DNA of 64,000 bases from Choristoneura fumiferana (lineage: Eukaryota; Arthropoda; Insecta; Lepidoptera; Tortricidae): NCBI RefSeq assembly GCF_025370935.1, contig NC_133493.1, positions 2,892,715 to 2,956,714 of the forward strand, in the 5' to 3' direction. The notes under the pieces were generated by a model. That model was not told the origin of the DNA and ran no database searches. It worked only from the letters and a program-made list of their open reading frames with translations. A program made the translations under genes and the position numbers. Positions within the stretch are counted from its first letter, which is position 1; every line of letters begins with the position of its first letter. This document shows, one piece after another, positions 35,901-45,369 of this stretch.

Positions 35901-38240
35901 TTGTTATTAGTTTGGGTGTACGCGTATTGTCAACTAATGAACTGAGCTCTATTGATCAAATTGTGGTTGCTATGGTAAATAGTTAAATCAATAGCCTTGT
36001 TTTGCTTATGACCTATTTATTTGATTTACGACCAGAACACAAGAAAATATTGATCTAAGGCCACGTACGCACTAAGCGACAAACCGCGCGATTTTAGCGC
36101 GCCATCCCTCTTCAAAGTATCGCTTGAGAATATTATCGCGTAGATCGAAATTAACTGTTAGACAACGCAATTCCCTAATGGGAAGACAACAGTTATCACA
36201 TTTGAAATATTATGAGGAACACACTTATTTTTTTATTAGGTTTTAAATTACTATGGTACGCTCAGTGATCGAGTTCAGCTTCGAGTTTTTTAAACTCTAA
36301 TAATTCTAGTGAAATTTCGTACGGTCGAGTTCATAAACTTGTGAGCAAAAATTCAATCAAAAATATCTGAACACGCTTCTACGCCGTTAACAATAGAGTC
36401 GTGTTCAGATATTTTTGATCAAATTTTTGGTCACAAGTTTATGAACTCGACTGTACGCGGGTTCGATAATAGTAATAGGTTCGGTAACAGTGTACGAGTT
36501 TAAAGTGATTATACAACCAAAGATTCTGTGAATATTTCAAGCGTCTACCTGTTGCCGTTATTAATATCAAGCAAAAAACGGCAAAACAATCACGTTTGTT
36601 GTATGGGAGCCCCCCTTAAATATACATTTTATTCCGTTTTTAGTATTTGTTGTTATAGCGGCCACAGTAATACATAATCTGTGAAAATTTAAAGTGTCTA
36701 ACTATTACGACTCAAGAGATAGAGCCCTGTGCTGTGACAGACGGACGGACAGACAGACAGACAGCGGTCTCTCAGTAATAGGGTTCCGTTGTCACCCTAA
36801 AAAAAAAAAGACTGACATGGAAAACTTTTCTCACTTTAACTATATACAGACTCTCGAGGTTTCGGCTCACATAGCTAATAGTAATATATTATGTTTCTCG
36901 TTTGTTCCAGTATAACAGCTCTAGCCGGCAACGACGACGTCAAAAGGCAACTCGTGAAGAGCGGCATAGTTCCCATCATGGTGCTGATGCTGACGAGGCA
37001 TTGTGTAAGTACCTACCCCCTTAGTCGAATAAACTATCACTATTATACTTTAAAAATACAAGGTTATTTGATTCCTGACCTACCGTAGAACGTTCTCACA
37101 GTATTCTAATTCAGGTCTTTTTGAAATTGAATGTAGGTCTGAATGAAAATGGTGTAATATTTTGAGTTGATACCGCTGTACATTTAAGTGTGCGATATTG
37201 ATTTTAAGCGCTGAAAATACAAGAGACAAAAAGCGGCCTACGTACGGAACGACATTTTTTTTTACAACGAATCTTTTTTTTCTACAGAACAACGCATCAG
37301 CCACGTCATCGAATCTCAAATGCGTGGCGGCGTTAGCGCTCCGCGAGCCGGAGCACAGCAGACAGTTCTACGACTGCGGCGCGCCCGAAGCCATAGTGGA
37401 CTGCCTCAACAGACACCCCGATCATCCCGGGGTACAGGTAACTGCTGCCTTTTTTTTGGGGTTCCAGAGCCAAAATGGCAAAAACGGAACCCTTATAGTT
37501 CCGCCATGTCCTGTCTGTCTGTCCGTCCGTCCGTCCGCGGCTTTGCTCAGGGATTATCAATGCTAGAAAGCTATAATTTTGCACGGATGTATACGTAAAT
37601 TATGCCGACAAAATGGTACAATAAAATATTCTAATAACAATTTTTTAGTGTACCTCCCAATGCCTCCCATAGACGTAAAGTGGGGGTGATTTTTTTTTCT
37701 CATCTTACCCTATAGTGTGGGGTATCGTTGGATAGGTCTTTTACAACCATTAGGGGTTTGCTAAGACGAATTTTGTATTGTAGCGCATACATTGAAAATT
37801 ACATTAAATCTCTTTGAAAAGAATGAAATTAACAGTGGTGATAATTTTTAAAAGTTGTACAACAAAAGTTCAGTTATGCGAGTAGAATCGAACCATGGAT
37901 TAAAAGCCCCATGAACAGAGACACCCTGTATATCCTCGCGAATTGTAGATAAATTGACTCTGTCGATTCCAACTACGGTAACGACGAGCGACCCGATAGA
38001 TATTTTTTCACCTTTTTTTTTCAGAAAAATGGCTGCTGGGCGATCCGCAACATGGTGGCCCGGTGTCGCGACATGAACCCCAAGTTCAAAGAGTTGGGCG
38101 TCGAAGCGATCCTGAACAGGGCCTACGAACGGTTCCTGGACGACTTCGGGTTCGACGTTAAGTCGGCTCTGCGGGACTTAGAGTGCGACGTTAAGTTTGA
38201 CGAGCAGTGGACCGGGAAAGGCTTCGAGTTGGAACAGTAA
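29951..38240 (+). CDS. ARMC6: ARMC6, armadillo repeat-containing protein 6 (nine exons)
   Basis: Exons: 29951-30067, 30212-30355, 31507-31724, 32387-32543, 33140-33275, 33893-34058, 36911-37004, 37288-37437, 38025-38240; every junction is GT-AG and in phase, giving 465 residues. The start (MVRVITQETYDEVVQENIKE) with FDMSAEEAIQDATAQFEAQG and VDLSNIIKDL matches the ARMC6 N-terminus as I recall it. The rest is alpha-helical armadillo repeats (for example ITALAGNDDVKRQLVKSGIV, NLKCVAALALREPEHSRQFY, GCWAIRNMVARCRDMNPKFK). The family is conserved in animals but its molecular role is poorly defined. Intron 6 (2.85 kb) contains the antisense tektin gene, and intron 2 a tandem duplication. The stop is followed by AT-rich DNA. 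Confidence 0.92.
30597..30880. repeat. Inverted-repeat element in ARMC6 intron 2
   Basis: Left end ACAAGGTGGGATGGATTATC ... CATTCCTGAAGCCATATTGA is inverted at the right as CAATATGGCTTCAGGAATG ... GGATAATCCTTCCCACCTTG. A MITE of about 280 bp with no coding frame. Confidence 0.7.
30883..31422. repeat. Direct duplication of about 230 bp in ARMC6 intron 2
   Basis: Bases 30883-31100 and 31187-31422 share long stretches, including AATTCCATAATCACTTAACT, TCAATCTTGTATGGCGCTAA and CAGCTACTTTTGATGCTGAT, ending GGACTAGGTATGGTA in both. Some indels separate the copies. The piece between them resembles the end of the MITE at 30597-30880. Confidence 0.8.
31770..31940 (-). mobile_element. 3' end of an RTE-type LINE
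   Basis: Contains ATCAGCCGTAAGACGTCCAC, GACCTCCAGTTGCTTCGGTT and TATCCACCGTGAACCTGTGG, matching the fragment at 12258-12500. It lies about 45 bp after an ARMC6 splice donor. Confidence 0.65.
32588..32793. repeat. Helitron-like short repeat (ATTATAAATGCGAAAG start)
   Basis: Begins ACTAATATTATAAATGCGAA and ends GTCGTGGGTATCGGCTAGT; the 3' CTAG end and lack of inverted repeats fit a non-autonomous Helitron, though I only infer this. Shorter relatives: 48176-48395, 57147-57355, 60066-60240, 21368-21430. Confidence 0.5.
34077..34305. mobile_element. Retroposon fragment in ARMC6 intron 6
   Basis: Starts ATCATCATCCCAGCCTATAT, then GAAGACGTCCACTGCTGAAC, the reversed 3' end typical of the LINE and SINE group in this window, then AAATCTCACGATGCCTTC. 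No open frame of note. Confidence 0.5.
34626..35867 (-). CDS. Tektin family protein, intronless, nested in ARMC6 intron 6
   Basis: A single 413-residue frame. Near the N-terminus is SVREWHEHN (21-29), the tektin W..N motif. Nearly all the rest is heptad-rich coiled coil, with the conserved DLVYDEPQEALFTE region (133-146). The tektin nonapeptide appears as RPNIENCRE (330-338; family form RPNVELCRD). Tektins are filamentous proteins of axonemal microtubule doublets, so expression in testis or ciliated sensory cells is expected. LIENIKRLHREM and DWSNK lean towards tektin-4, but I would not fix the subtype. The gene is antisense to ARMC6, has no introns and lies wholly in one intron, the usual arrangement of a retroposed copy or compact testis gene. 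No frame damage is seen. Confidence 0.9.
   Translation of the reverse strand: MSASQNGDLLSFGNKNYGFKSVREWHEHNKDVLKGDIIGTTDKNTSITKNCIIKVNQTSCHDYSDSTDQLQHRARHINYWKAELERAIRDIDAELIILESQRQQLKNAMDVLKIPEYITEECLDVRANRMQSDLVYDEPQEALFTESALIENIKRLHREMLRDIENQLAMNLAAKHALERDWSNKYLAFKYESENAELETKAVNVKDSAGATRLSEGQSNVQSWEYNTVSTLEQFRIAMEKSKALRAKVEAALINSARDLRSQDIKVNKELSERIAKTEQVKKELENQLLLTLQKIVETENILETLHEEMMKVNQRIQVAQTRLHTKNYRPNIENCREGSLIGLIEEVRDLNDSMSLLQKRSLETEKLRADLIHERGRLEHEITVKKKSLFLDNDRCLFLRSHFQSAEKMCGF
36320..36456. repeat. Palindromic MITE family P3
   Basis: GTCGAGTTCATAAACTTGTG at the left and CACAAGTTTATGAACTCGAC at the right are perfect complements, with GTGTTCAGATATTTTTGATC inside. Same family as 18805-18932. 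In ARMC6 intron 6. Confidence 0.85.
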
Positions 38241-38577
38241 AAAGGGTTAAGAAACTAATGCCTTAGCGTCGTAATGACTGAGTTACCTAAGTTTTTATAC
38301 AGTCAGTGGTGACAAGTATGGCAATGCTTGTGTACTAACTGCAAGGTGTTGCACCTGAAGACATTTAACTCACGCTTCTCTCTTAGTTGCCATGTAAGGA
38401 ACATAAAGGTAGTTACAGCCTGATTGTCTAACGCAATCACAATCGTTTTCATCTCTTCTTTCTGTCACACGGTATAACATGAGGGTAGAAAAAGATAGAA
38501 TGCTATCGCGAGCACCCGCGCGTTAGGCAATACGGCTGGGCCAAATATAGCGATCTTGTGCTCGAAGAAATACATAA

Positions 38578-38830
38578 TTACACTAGACGCAAATGTAGTG
38601 TTATCGTTCGGTAAAAGGGATATTCCCAGCTATCTGTATCCTTTTGTTCGCATGGCGAAATATTGGGATATTTTCCCAATTGAGGACTAGTGGGAAAAAT
38701 CCCAGTAGTACGTACCAACCACATTCCCTTTAGTTTGCACCCGCGGTAATACCTAAGTGTGCCCGCACTTATTACTGCGGGAGTTTTTCCCACTTGTCCT
38801 CAATTGGGAAAAATTCCCACTATGAAAAAT
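38578..38830. repeat. Hairpin repeat downstream of ARMC6
   Basis: TTCCCAATTGAGGACTAGTG (about 38673) and CACTTGTCCTCAATTGGGAA (about 38791) are inverted copies, each next to GGGAAAAA/TTTTTCCC words. It lies about 350-590 bp after the ARMC6 stop and might be within its 3' untranslated region. Confidence 0.65.
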
Positions 38831-41542
38831 TGGAAATAGCCCCTGTAAAGTATGAGTGTGACTAAAGAGTACTGTTGCATAAAGTATTAATTACTTATTA
38901 TAAACTGATACTTTCGTATCTGCTTTATGTTTGTATTGTTAAATATTTATTTACTAACAAATTAATAATTCTGCGCCTTGTATTTTTTATACAATCACAT
39001 TTTTTTAACAAAAAAATAATTTTATTTCAATACATCCCTTATCCATGCATCGGAGCATCTACATATTTTAATAATCAATACCACTGATTTCCTTGACATT
39101 AGTATGAGATGTCAACATGACATTAGTACAAATGTTTAATAATGAGACTTATTCCGTGATTACTAGTTCGACTTTCGAAGGTTGGCTGCCAATAAAAAAA
39201 AGCTCCTGCGGTGAAAAAACATTTATTGATTGAAATCAAATTGTAATTGTGCATATTTTTACATTGTAATTAAAAACTCAACATAACAAATAATAATGAT
39301 TAAAATAAATAATTGGATCGTTAAAAACAGTACTGAAGCAAGCATAAAGCGAAGTTCTTTGCTGATATGTTACAATTTCGGCAAAGTATATTTCGCTTTT
39401 ACGGTCCAACTTTCCCACAGTCCGTCTGTAACGTCTTAAAAAGATATTGGCAGCGGTTAAAGGGTTATTCGAGCGTTTTGAACCGCCTCAATTTTCGTAG
39501 TCACATTTTTTTATGAATGAGCTGTAGAGTTCGATGACATTTTAGGTTATTTTTAGACGTCCCGTACTTCTACTAGATAACCTGTAACAGAATCTTCTGC
39601 CACGTCACCAAAAATGTGCCCACGAAAATATAAAAAATTAACCCTCGAATAATGACCCATTAATGCTTTATCCAGAACTAAATCTGTACACTTCGTTCAT
39701 TTTAAGCATTACAAAGAGGGTACGGTCTTGACGTATGTATATCTCTATCGAAAAACACTTTTGAAAAATAAGTCACAGCAAATACGGTAAAATTATTTAG
39801 CAAGGACATTTATGGTCATTTAGATTATTTTGGATTCATAAGGAATATTTTTTTTTTTCAATAAAAATACTTCAAGATTGTTTACGCTTTTTCTAGTGCC
39901 AAAATAAAGGAAGTTACAATTTGTTTACTGAATGAACATGATGTAAAGCGAAATAAAAACTCGATGGTGTTTATGGTCCTTCAAAAATAATTATCTTTTT
40001 TCTCTTATCTGCTGCATGAAATTTACAATTAAAATTTAACGTTTACTAAAAATATCAAAAACGCATTAAAAAAATAATTTGGAAAAAAATAAACTAAACC
40101 TTACGAACATGGCCAGAATACCTTAAAATCTAAATATTGTCATGAAAAACTGACAGTACAAAACTTAACTATTTATATAAGATAAAAGTATTTTATTTGT
40201 ACATATTTGTGACATACCTAATTTAAAAAAAATCGCTTGTAATTCTACAAGTGTTTTAAAACATTTTCAAACATTGAATAAAAAATGCAATGCAGTTAAA
40301 TTAGGTTATGGTGACACTTATAATATGTGGTCTCTTTTGACATACCAAACACTACTTTTAAAAAAGCTCGTATGTTAATATCGATGATTTTCTGAGTGAA
40401 CTTTTTTTCCCTTAGCTTGTGTCCCACTGGTGGCACAAGCCTCCCTTCTTTCTTCCACTCTTTGTTTTTTTTTTCAGTGAACTTAAATGAACATTTCAAG
40501 GGCCAATTTTGTTGATTTTTTCAAAGTAGTGGCGATATTTTGAGGAGGATTGCGATAGTGTAAAATTAAGTAGTGCCACTATTATCAGTGGCGTTACTAC
40601 GCTATCAGGGACCTGTAGCAAACCATTGAAGCTTTCCTCAGCATAATAAATGTGCACCATTGTACCTTCTGTCATTTCTTGGGTATCTTCTGTCATTTCT
40701 CCTTGTTTATTGCTACGTCACTGACTATTAGGCAAATCACAATACAGAAAAAAAAGTAAAGTAGAAGTCAGTCATCGAGGCATACTACTTCCACTTGTTT
40801 TTTTTTAAATGCTTGTTGGGCGCAGCCATTAAAAAATTAACAAATAAAATCACAAGACAGGTAACTTTGAACATTAAAGTTCATTTTCACAGTATAGGCA
40901 TAAAGATCAGAGTTTGCGATTGACTTACTGTCACAGAAATCCAATGACATGTTTTTGTCATACCGCGATTCCCCAACTCAATCCTTTGGCACGACCAACG
41001 TGGCGTTTTATATTTGATAACGTAACTTATCAACTTTTTTTTGAGTTGTCAAACTCGCCCGCATTTTTAGGCAAAACTGCTTGTAACTTTTAAACAATGA
41101 ATAACAGTGAATCAGGTACCTTTGTTATTTTATTATATACACATAACGAAAGCTATATTCAGCAGTTTTGCTGTCTTTAAAACGTGCGCACGTTTGACTT
41201 ACATTACATACCAAATCTGACTTCTTTTTTATAAGTTATCAAAACGCTATCTTCTCATAGATTTTGTACATCAATACACTCGATTGACAATGTATTTATT
41301 TCAAAAATGTTAAAAATGACATATTCGAAAAAAGTAATATCTTCTGAACCGGTGACATAATAAGAACTTTGCGATAAATTAATGATAACAATTGTCAGTT
41401 GTTGATATAAAAAAAAGTTGTAAGTAACCATCATCCGAAACGAACTTTACACGAAAACATTTGTATTCAATACGGCTGAATATATACCTAGCTGCTGCTA
41501 CTCGAGTTATTAAAATTCTGATTTGACAACAAAATTGACTTA
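38831..41542. other. Intergenic region, no gene recognised
   Basis: Very AT-rich, with a relic of the 25851-type MITE at about 39730-39925. Short open frames on the minus strand (40296-40499, 40496-40696, 41379-41606) show no family features, splice context or start context that would justify calling them. Confidence 0.4.
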
Positions 41543-41749
41543 AGCCTGCGTCTCCACCGGAAATATGAGAGGATGTGATGCGAGAACTGTGTTTTTCATG
41601 AACCAATAGAACGCTTCATTTTCATCCTCGCACAGCAGCGCTCCAGTAAAAACAGCTGTGCGGAGCGAGGCTATATAGGTAAGTGTACCGTTTCTATTGG
41701 TTCATGAAAAAGACATTTCTCGCACGTTTCTGATTGAAAACCGGCCTTA
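41543..41749. repeat. Palindromic MITE family P1, complete copy
   Basis: Left arm GTGTTTTTCATGAACCAATA and right arm TTCTATTGGTTCATGAAAAA are complements, with CAGCGCTCCAGTAAAAACAG at the centre. About 207 bp. This copy shows the whole element that the copia insertion at 131-4506 disrupted elsewhere. Confidence 0.8.
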
Positions 41750-42304
41750 CAGGCTCAATTATATTTACGTCATCAGCGTGTCACGTGGACATGCCACTTG
41801 ATCTTGTTTTTCCTATTCTGTTTCAAATATCTTATTCTAAAATAATAAATAATTAAATGTAGTTACAATTGTCGTCTTGAGAAAAAAGTACAAGTGAAAG
41901 TGAGACAGGAATGCAAACGAAAAATATCGCCATCTCATACTTAACGCCGTCATAGTAACATTTGAAAACATCGTTAAATATTTATATTACAATTGTAACC
42001 GCATATATAAAAATATATACATAATTGTTTTTAAAGTATTTTAAGTCTTAATAATAAGGACCAGCATGGGCGTAGCCAGCCATGGGCTCGAGGTGGGGCA
42101 GCAGTCCAAATAATATGTAACTAGCAAGCTTGTAGTTAGTACCTAAATAATTTATTTTTTTAGGTTTGGTTAGGTACCTTACAGGTCATCCCCACCTTAC
42201 CCCACCCTGCCCCACCATGGCTCCAAATCGGTACCAAAAATATCGCAATAACCCGGTGGCACAGGACAGAATACCGCCTATACTTTAAACGTTTAGGTAA
42301 TTTT

Positions 42305-42525
42305 GACGACCGGATGGCCAAGTGGTCAGAGAACCTGACTACGAAGCTTAAGGTCCCGGGTTTAAATCCCGGCCGGGGCAGATATTTGTATGAATAATAC
42401 GAATGTTAGTTCTCGTGTCTTGGATGTTTAATATGTATTTAAGTATGTTTATCCATTGTCTAGTGCCCATAGTACAAGCTTTGCTTAGTTTGGGACTAGG
42501 TCAATTGGTGTCAAGTGTCTTTTTA
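42305..42525 (+). mobile_element. SINE family B at the left end of the duplicated segment
   Basis: A-box GATGGCCAAGTGGTCAGAG, B-box GGGTTTAAATCCC, body GGCCGGGGCAGATATTTGTA, end GTTTGGGACTAGGTCAATTG. From about 42327 onward it is shared with the segment starting at 49661, so a breakpoint of the duplication lies within this SINE. Confidence 0.8.
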
Positions 42526-42679
42526 AAAAAATAAAAAAAATAATTAACTAAATGTAAGCAAATTTCAGCTGATTTGGTACATTCAAGGTTTTGAAACATT
42601 TTACTTATTAATCATTGTAATACAAACTAGACTAGTTTATTTCAATACATAAATGTTATATACCTATCCAAACCAAGTA

Positions 42680-44020
42680 TAATGAATAGGCTAACAGTTG
42701 CTCAGCTAGGGGGGGCTCGGGGTTTCTCACCGGCATCGAATCAGAAATGAGGAGATACCTAGAAGAACGAGTGTCACCGACATAGCCAAGCGAATTAGCT
42801 CGTTGAGGTGGCAATGGGCGGGCCATATAGCACGGAAAACAAATGGCAGTTGGGGCCAAGTTCACGAATGGAGACCGCGGAGGCGCGGATCGGCAAGCGC
42901 AGCGTACGACGTCCACCAAGGGCCGGTACACACGGACAGCATTTGAACTGTAGTTGGTGTAACTGCATCAAAACTGCAAACCGACTGCAGTCCACTTACA
43001 GTTGCCGTGCAGTCCTGTCAACCGCACACTGACTGCAAGCTGGCTGCACGGTCGTAGTGCAATTATGCATTGCAGTTAAAGGCTAACCAGAATTATAAAA
43101 AACCCATATTGCGGAAAACCAATAGAACTAATTTCTTGCACTGGTAACAGTAAATTCCAATGTCATCTGTCTACTGCTGCCGAAGTTTAACGTTGTTTAC
43201 GTGCGGTATTATAGTGTTATTTTGTGTTTTTGTGCGTTACAATGAAAAAATAAAAAGGGATTATTAAATATTTCTTTAAATAACATCACCGACGCCGCTG
43301 TCAATATGACTGGTAGGTATCGTATAGTAAGTGAATGAATGAATAATTTATTTATTTTGAAAAACATCACAATATTACAGTATTTACAAAGCCTGTCTAA
43401 GAAACAAAGGTATAGTGAATTTATTGTTAACGTGATTCCAAAAAAGCAGCTGAGTGAAATCAGCATTTGTCGATACATGAAATGCAAAGTCGCTGATTTT
43501 CAGTGAATCCGTTTAGACAATCACAAGACATAAAGATATCGTAACGTAAAGCATAGCAAAGCAAAACAACAGAAGCGCAGTGTGCCCAAATATAATACAT
43601 AATATTATAATAAATAAAAACAAAGTGTAAAGAATGTTGCAATATAAAACGTAGAAGTGCTGTCCTCGAGACAGGTGTTTTATATTCCTGGTCAGCCTAT
43701 ACAATGCAGTTATATTGCAGTCGGTGTGCGGTTGACAGGTCTGCACGATAACTGTAAGCAGACTGCACAGTCGGTTTGCAGTTTTGATGCAGTTACACCA
43801 ACTGCAGCAAAACTGCACTCCAACTGCCATTTTCATTTGCAGTTAGGTTGCAGTTCAAATGTCTGTACCGGCCCTAACTAGACGGATGACCTGGTTAAAG
43901 CCGTGGGCTCGCGGTGGATGTAGGCCGCTTCCAGCCAAAGCAACTGGCGGTATGTAGCGGAGGCCAGTGTAGTGAGTGGACGTCTTACGGCTGATATGAT
44001 GATGATAGGATACATACAAT
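42680..44020 (+). mobile_element. RTE-type LINE 3' fragment split by a Harbinger MITE
   Basis: The part at 42710-42919 encodes damaged pieces of the reverse-transcriptase C-terminus (EIPRRTSVTDIAKRI, WQWAGHIARK). The frame resumes at 43875 after the MITE and ends with TAGTGAGTGGACGTCTTACG and GGCTGATATGATGATGATAG. The right duplicate is at 50816-51046 plus 52045-52190. Confidence 0.75.
42920..43874. mobile_element. PIF/Harbinger-like MITE, 955 bp (left copy)
   Basis: Ends GGGCCGGTACA and TGTACCGGCCC, with long subterminal inverted repeats rich in ACTGCAA words. Right flank TAA, left flank CAA (mutated TAA; the right duplicate keeps TAA on both sides). Non-autonomous. Confidence 0.75.
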
Positions 44021-45054
44021 GGCCAAATTACTTTTAACCTGAGACCTAAATGGTTCTAACGGAAGACCGGTGTCGCCTGCAAGGCTGACATCATGCTGAG
44101 TTGGGACCATTTCGTGACAATATTTTGTCTAATTTTCCATTTTTCTTTGTTTGTTTTGTAAAATGTCACGAATGAATGATTATTTCCACCTTTCTTTTCT
44201 TTTAAAATCTGGTGTAGGAGACCAAAATCCGCTCCGGGTGCGCCAGCGCAGTGTTCACAAGCGGAAGGCAGGCAGCTATCGTGCCAGGACCGTAAAATTG
44301 TCGTTTAAGGATCAAAATTATCGTACCCATCATGATAATGACCATAATACATTAAAAAAACATATGAAACGTGATGTAAGTGCAATAATAATGTTGCAAA
44401 TACTTTATAGTTTAAATCACAGTGTTTTCGCTCCCTTATAATTCAACGAAAGAGTACACAGGGAGAAATACGACTCGTGCTCAACAGAGGGAGCTGTTCG
44501 CTGTAAGTATACCGCTTTAGTACTTACGTTTCGGCAATCGGTATATTCCAGTATTTTTGATACCGGTTGTCAAAGTCCTGAATTCAATATGGCTTGCAAA
44601 AAAAGAGATCAATTCATTTAAGAAAATGGCAGTTCTCATGGATCTATATTGATCACTGTACATAAAATGTGTAAGAATTGAGTGTGTCAATGTTTGAACA
44701 CATCGTCATTAGTACAGCCAGCAGAAGTGGATGAGCGGTAAGGTGCTCAGTGATCTACACGACGCTACTGCCAAGGTAATATTCAGTGTTTAATAAGATT
44801 ATTTTGAGCACCGTAACCACTCATCTAATTCGGCTGCTGACTCTACATTAGTTAAGAATTAACAGAGAAAACGTAGTAGCATAACCGTGGCTGAGCCGGT
44901 AGGATGACAATTTCATCCACTTCAATACACGTCTCCGAGTCTATTACGCACCTAGGACGAAGACTCTCCAAAGAAAATTCTCCAGAGGTAGTTTATGGCT
45001 AAATCTGTACACATTTTAGATAACTATTATCATTAGAAAAATACATCTTTCAGA

Positions 45055-45187
45055 GAAAACTGTAGTCACCAGCATCAATATCTGACAACAAAACGTGCAT
45101 ATATCTGATACGACTCTATTTCTAGAGGTAGGTAAGACGTGTCAGATATTTTTGCACGCTCCGCTGTGGCAGATATTAACCCCTCGT
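45055..45187. repeat. Repeat family P4 (TCAGATATTTTTGCACGC)
   Basis: AATATCTGACAACAAAACGT, GATACGACTCTATTTCTAGA and GTCAGATATTTTTGCACGCT form a weak palindrome. Copies: 53235-53360 (the duplicate) and an independent one at 61727-61860. Confidence 0.6.
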
Positions 45188-45369
45188 ATGCGGATGCACG
45201 GATCCGTGTAAAATTTAAGGCTATCTTTTTGTGTTTTTTTTAATCAGCAGATTTTGCTCTTATCAAAACAGATGAGACTAGAATCGACTACTTTTAACCC
45301 CTCCCGCATACGAGGGGTTGATACCACAATAGTAATATTTAAAAAAACATAGCAACATTGTAATATATA

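Noticed and set aside
40296..40696. Two short minus-strand frames that could be exons
   Set aside because: No splice pattern, no recognised similarity and AT-rich low-complexity composition.
43513..43836. 107-codon frame in the Harbinger MITE (also 51683-52006)
   Set aside because: Lies within the inverted-repeat region of a non-autonomous transposon and lacks transposase motifs.
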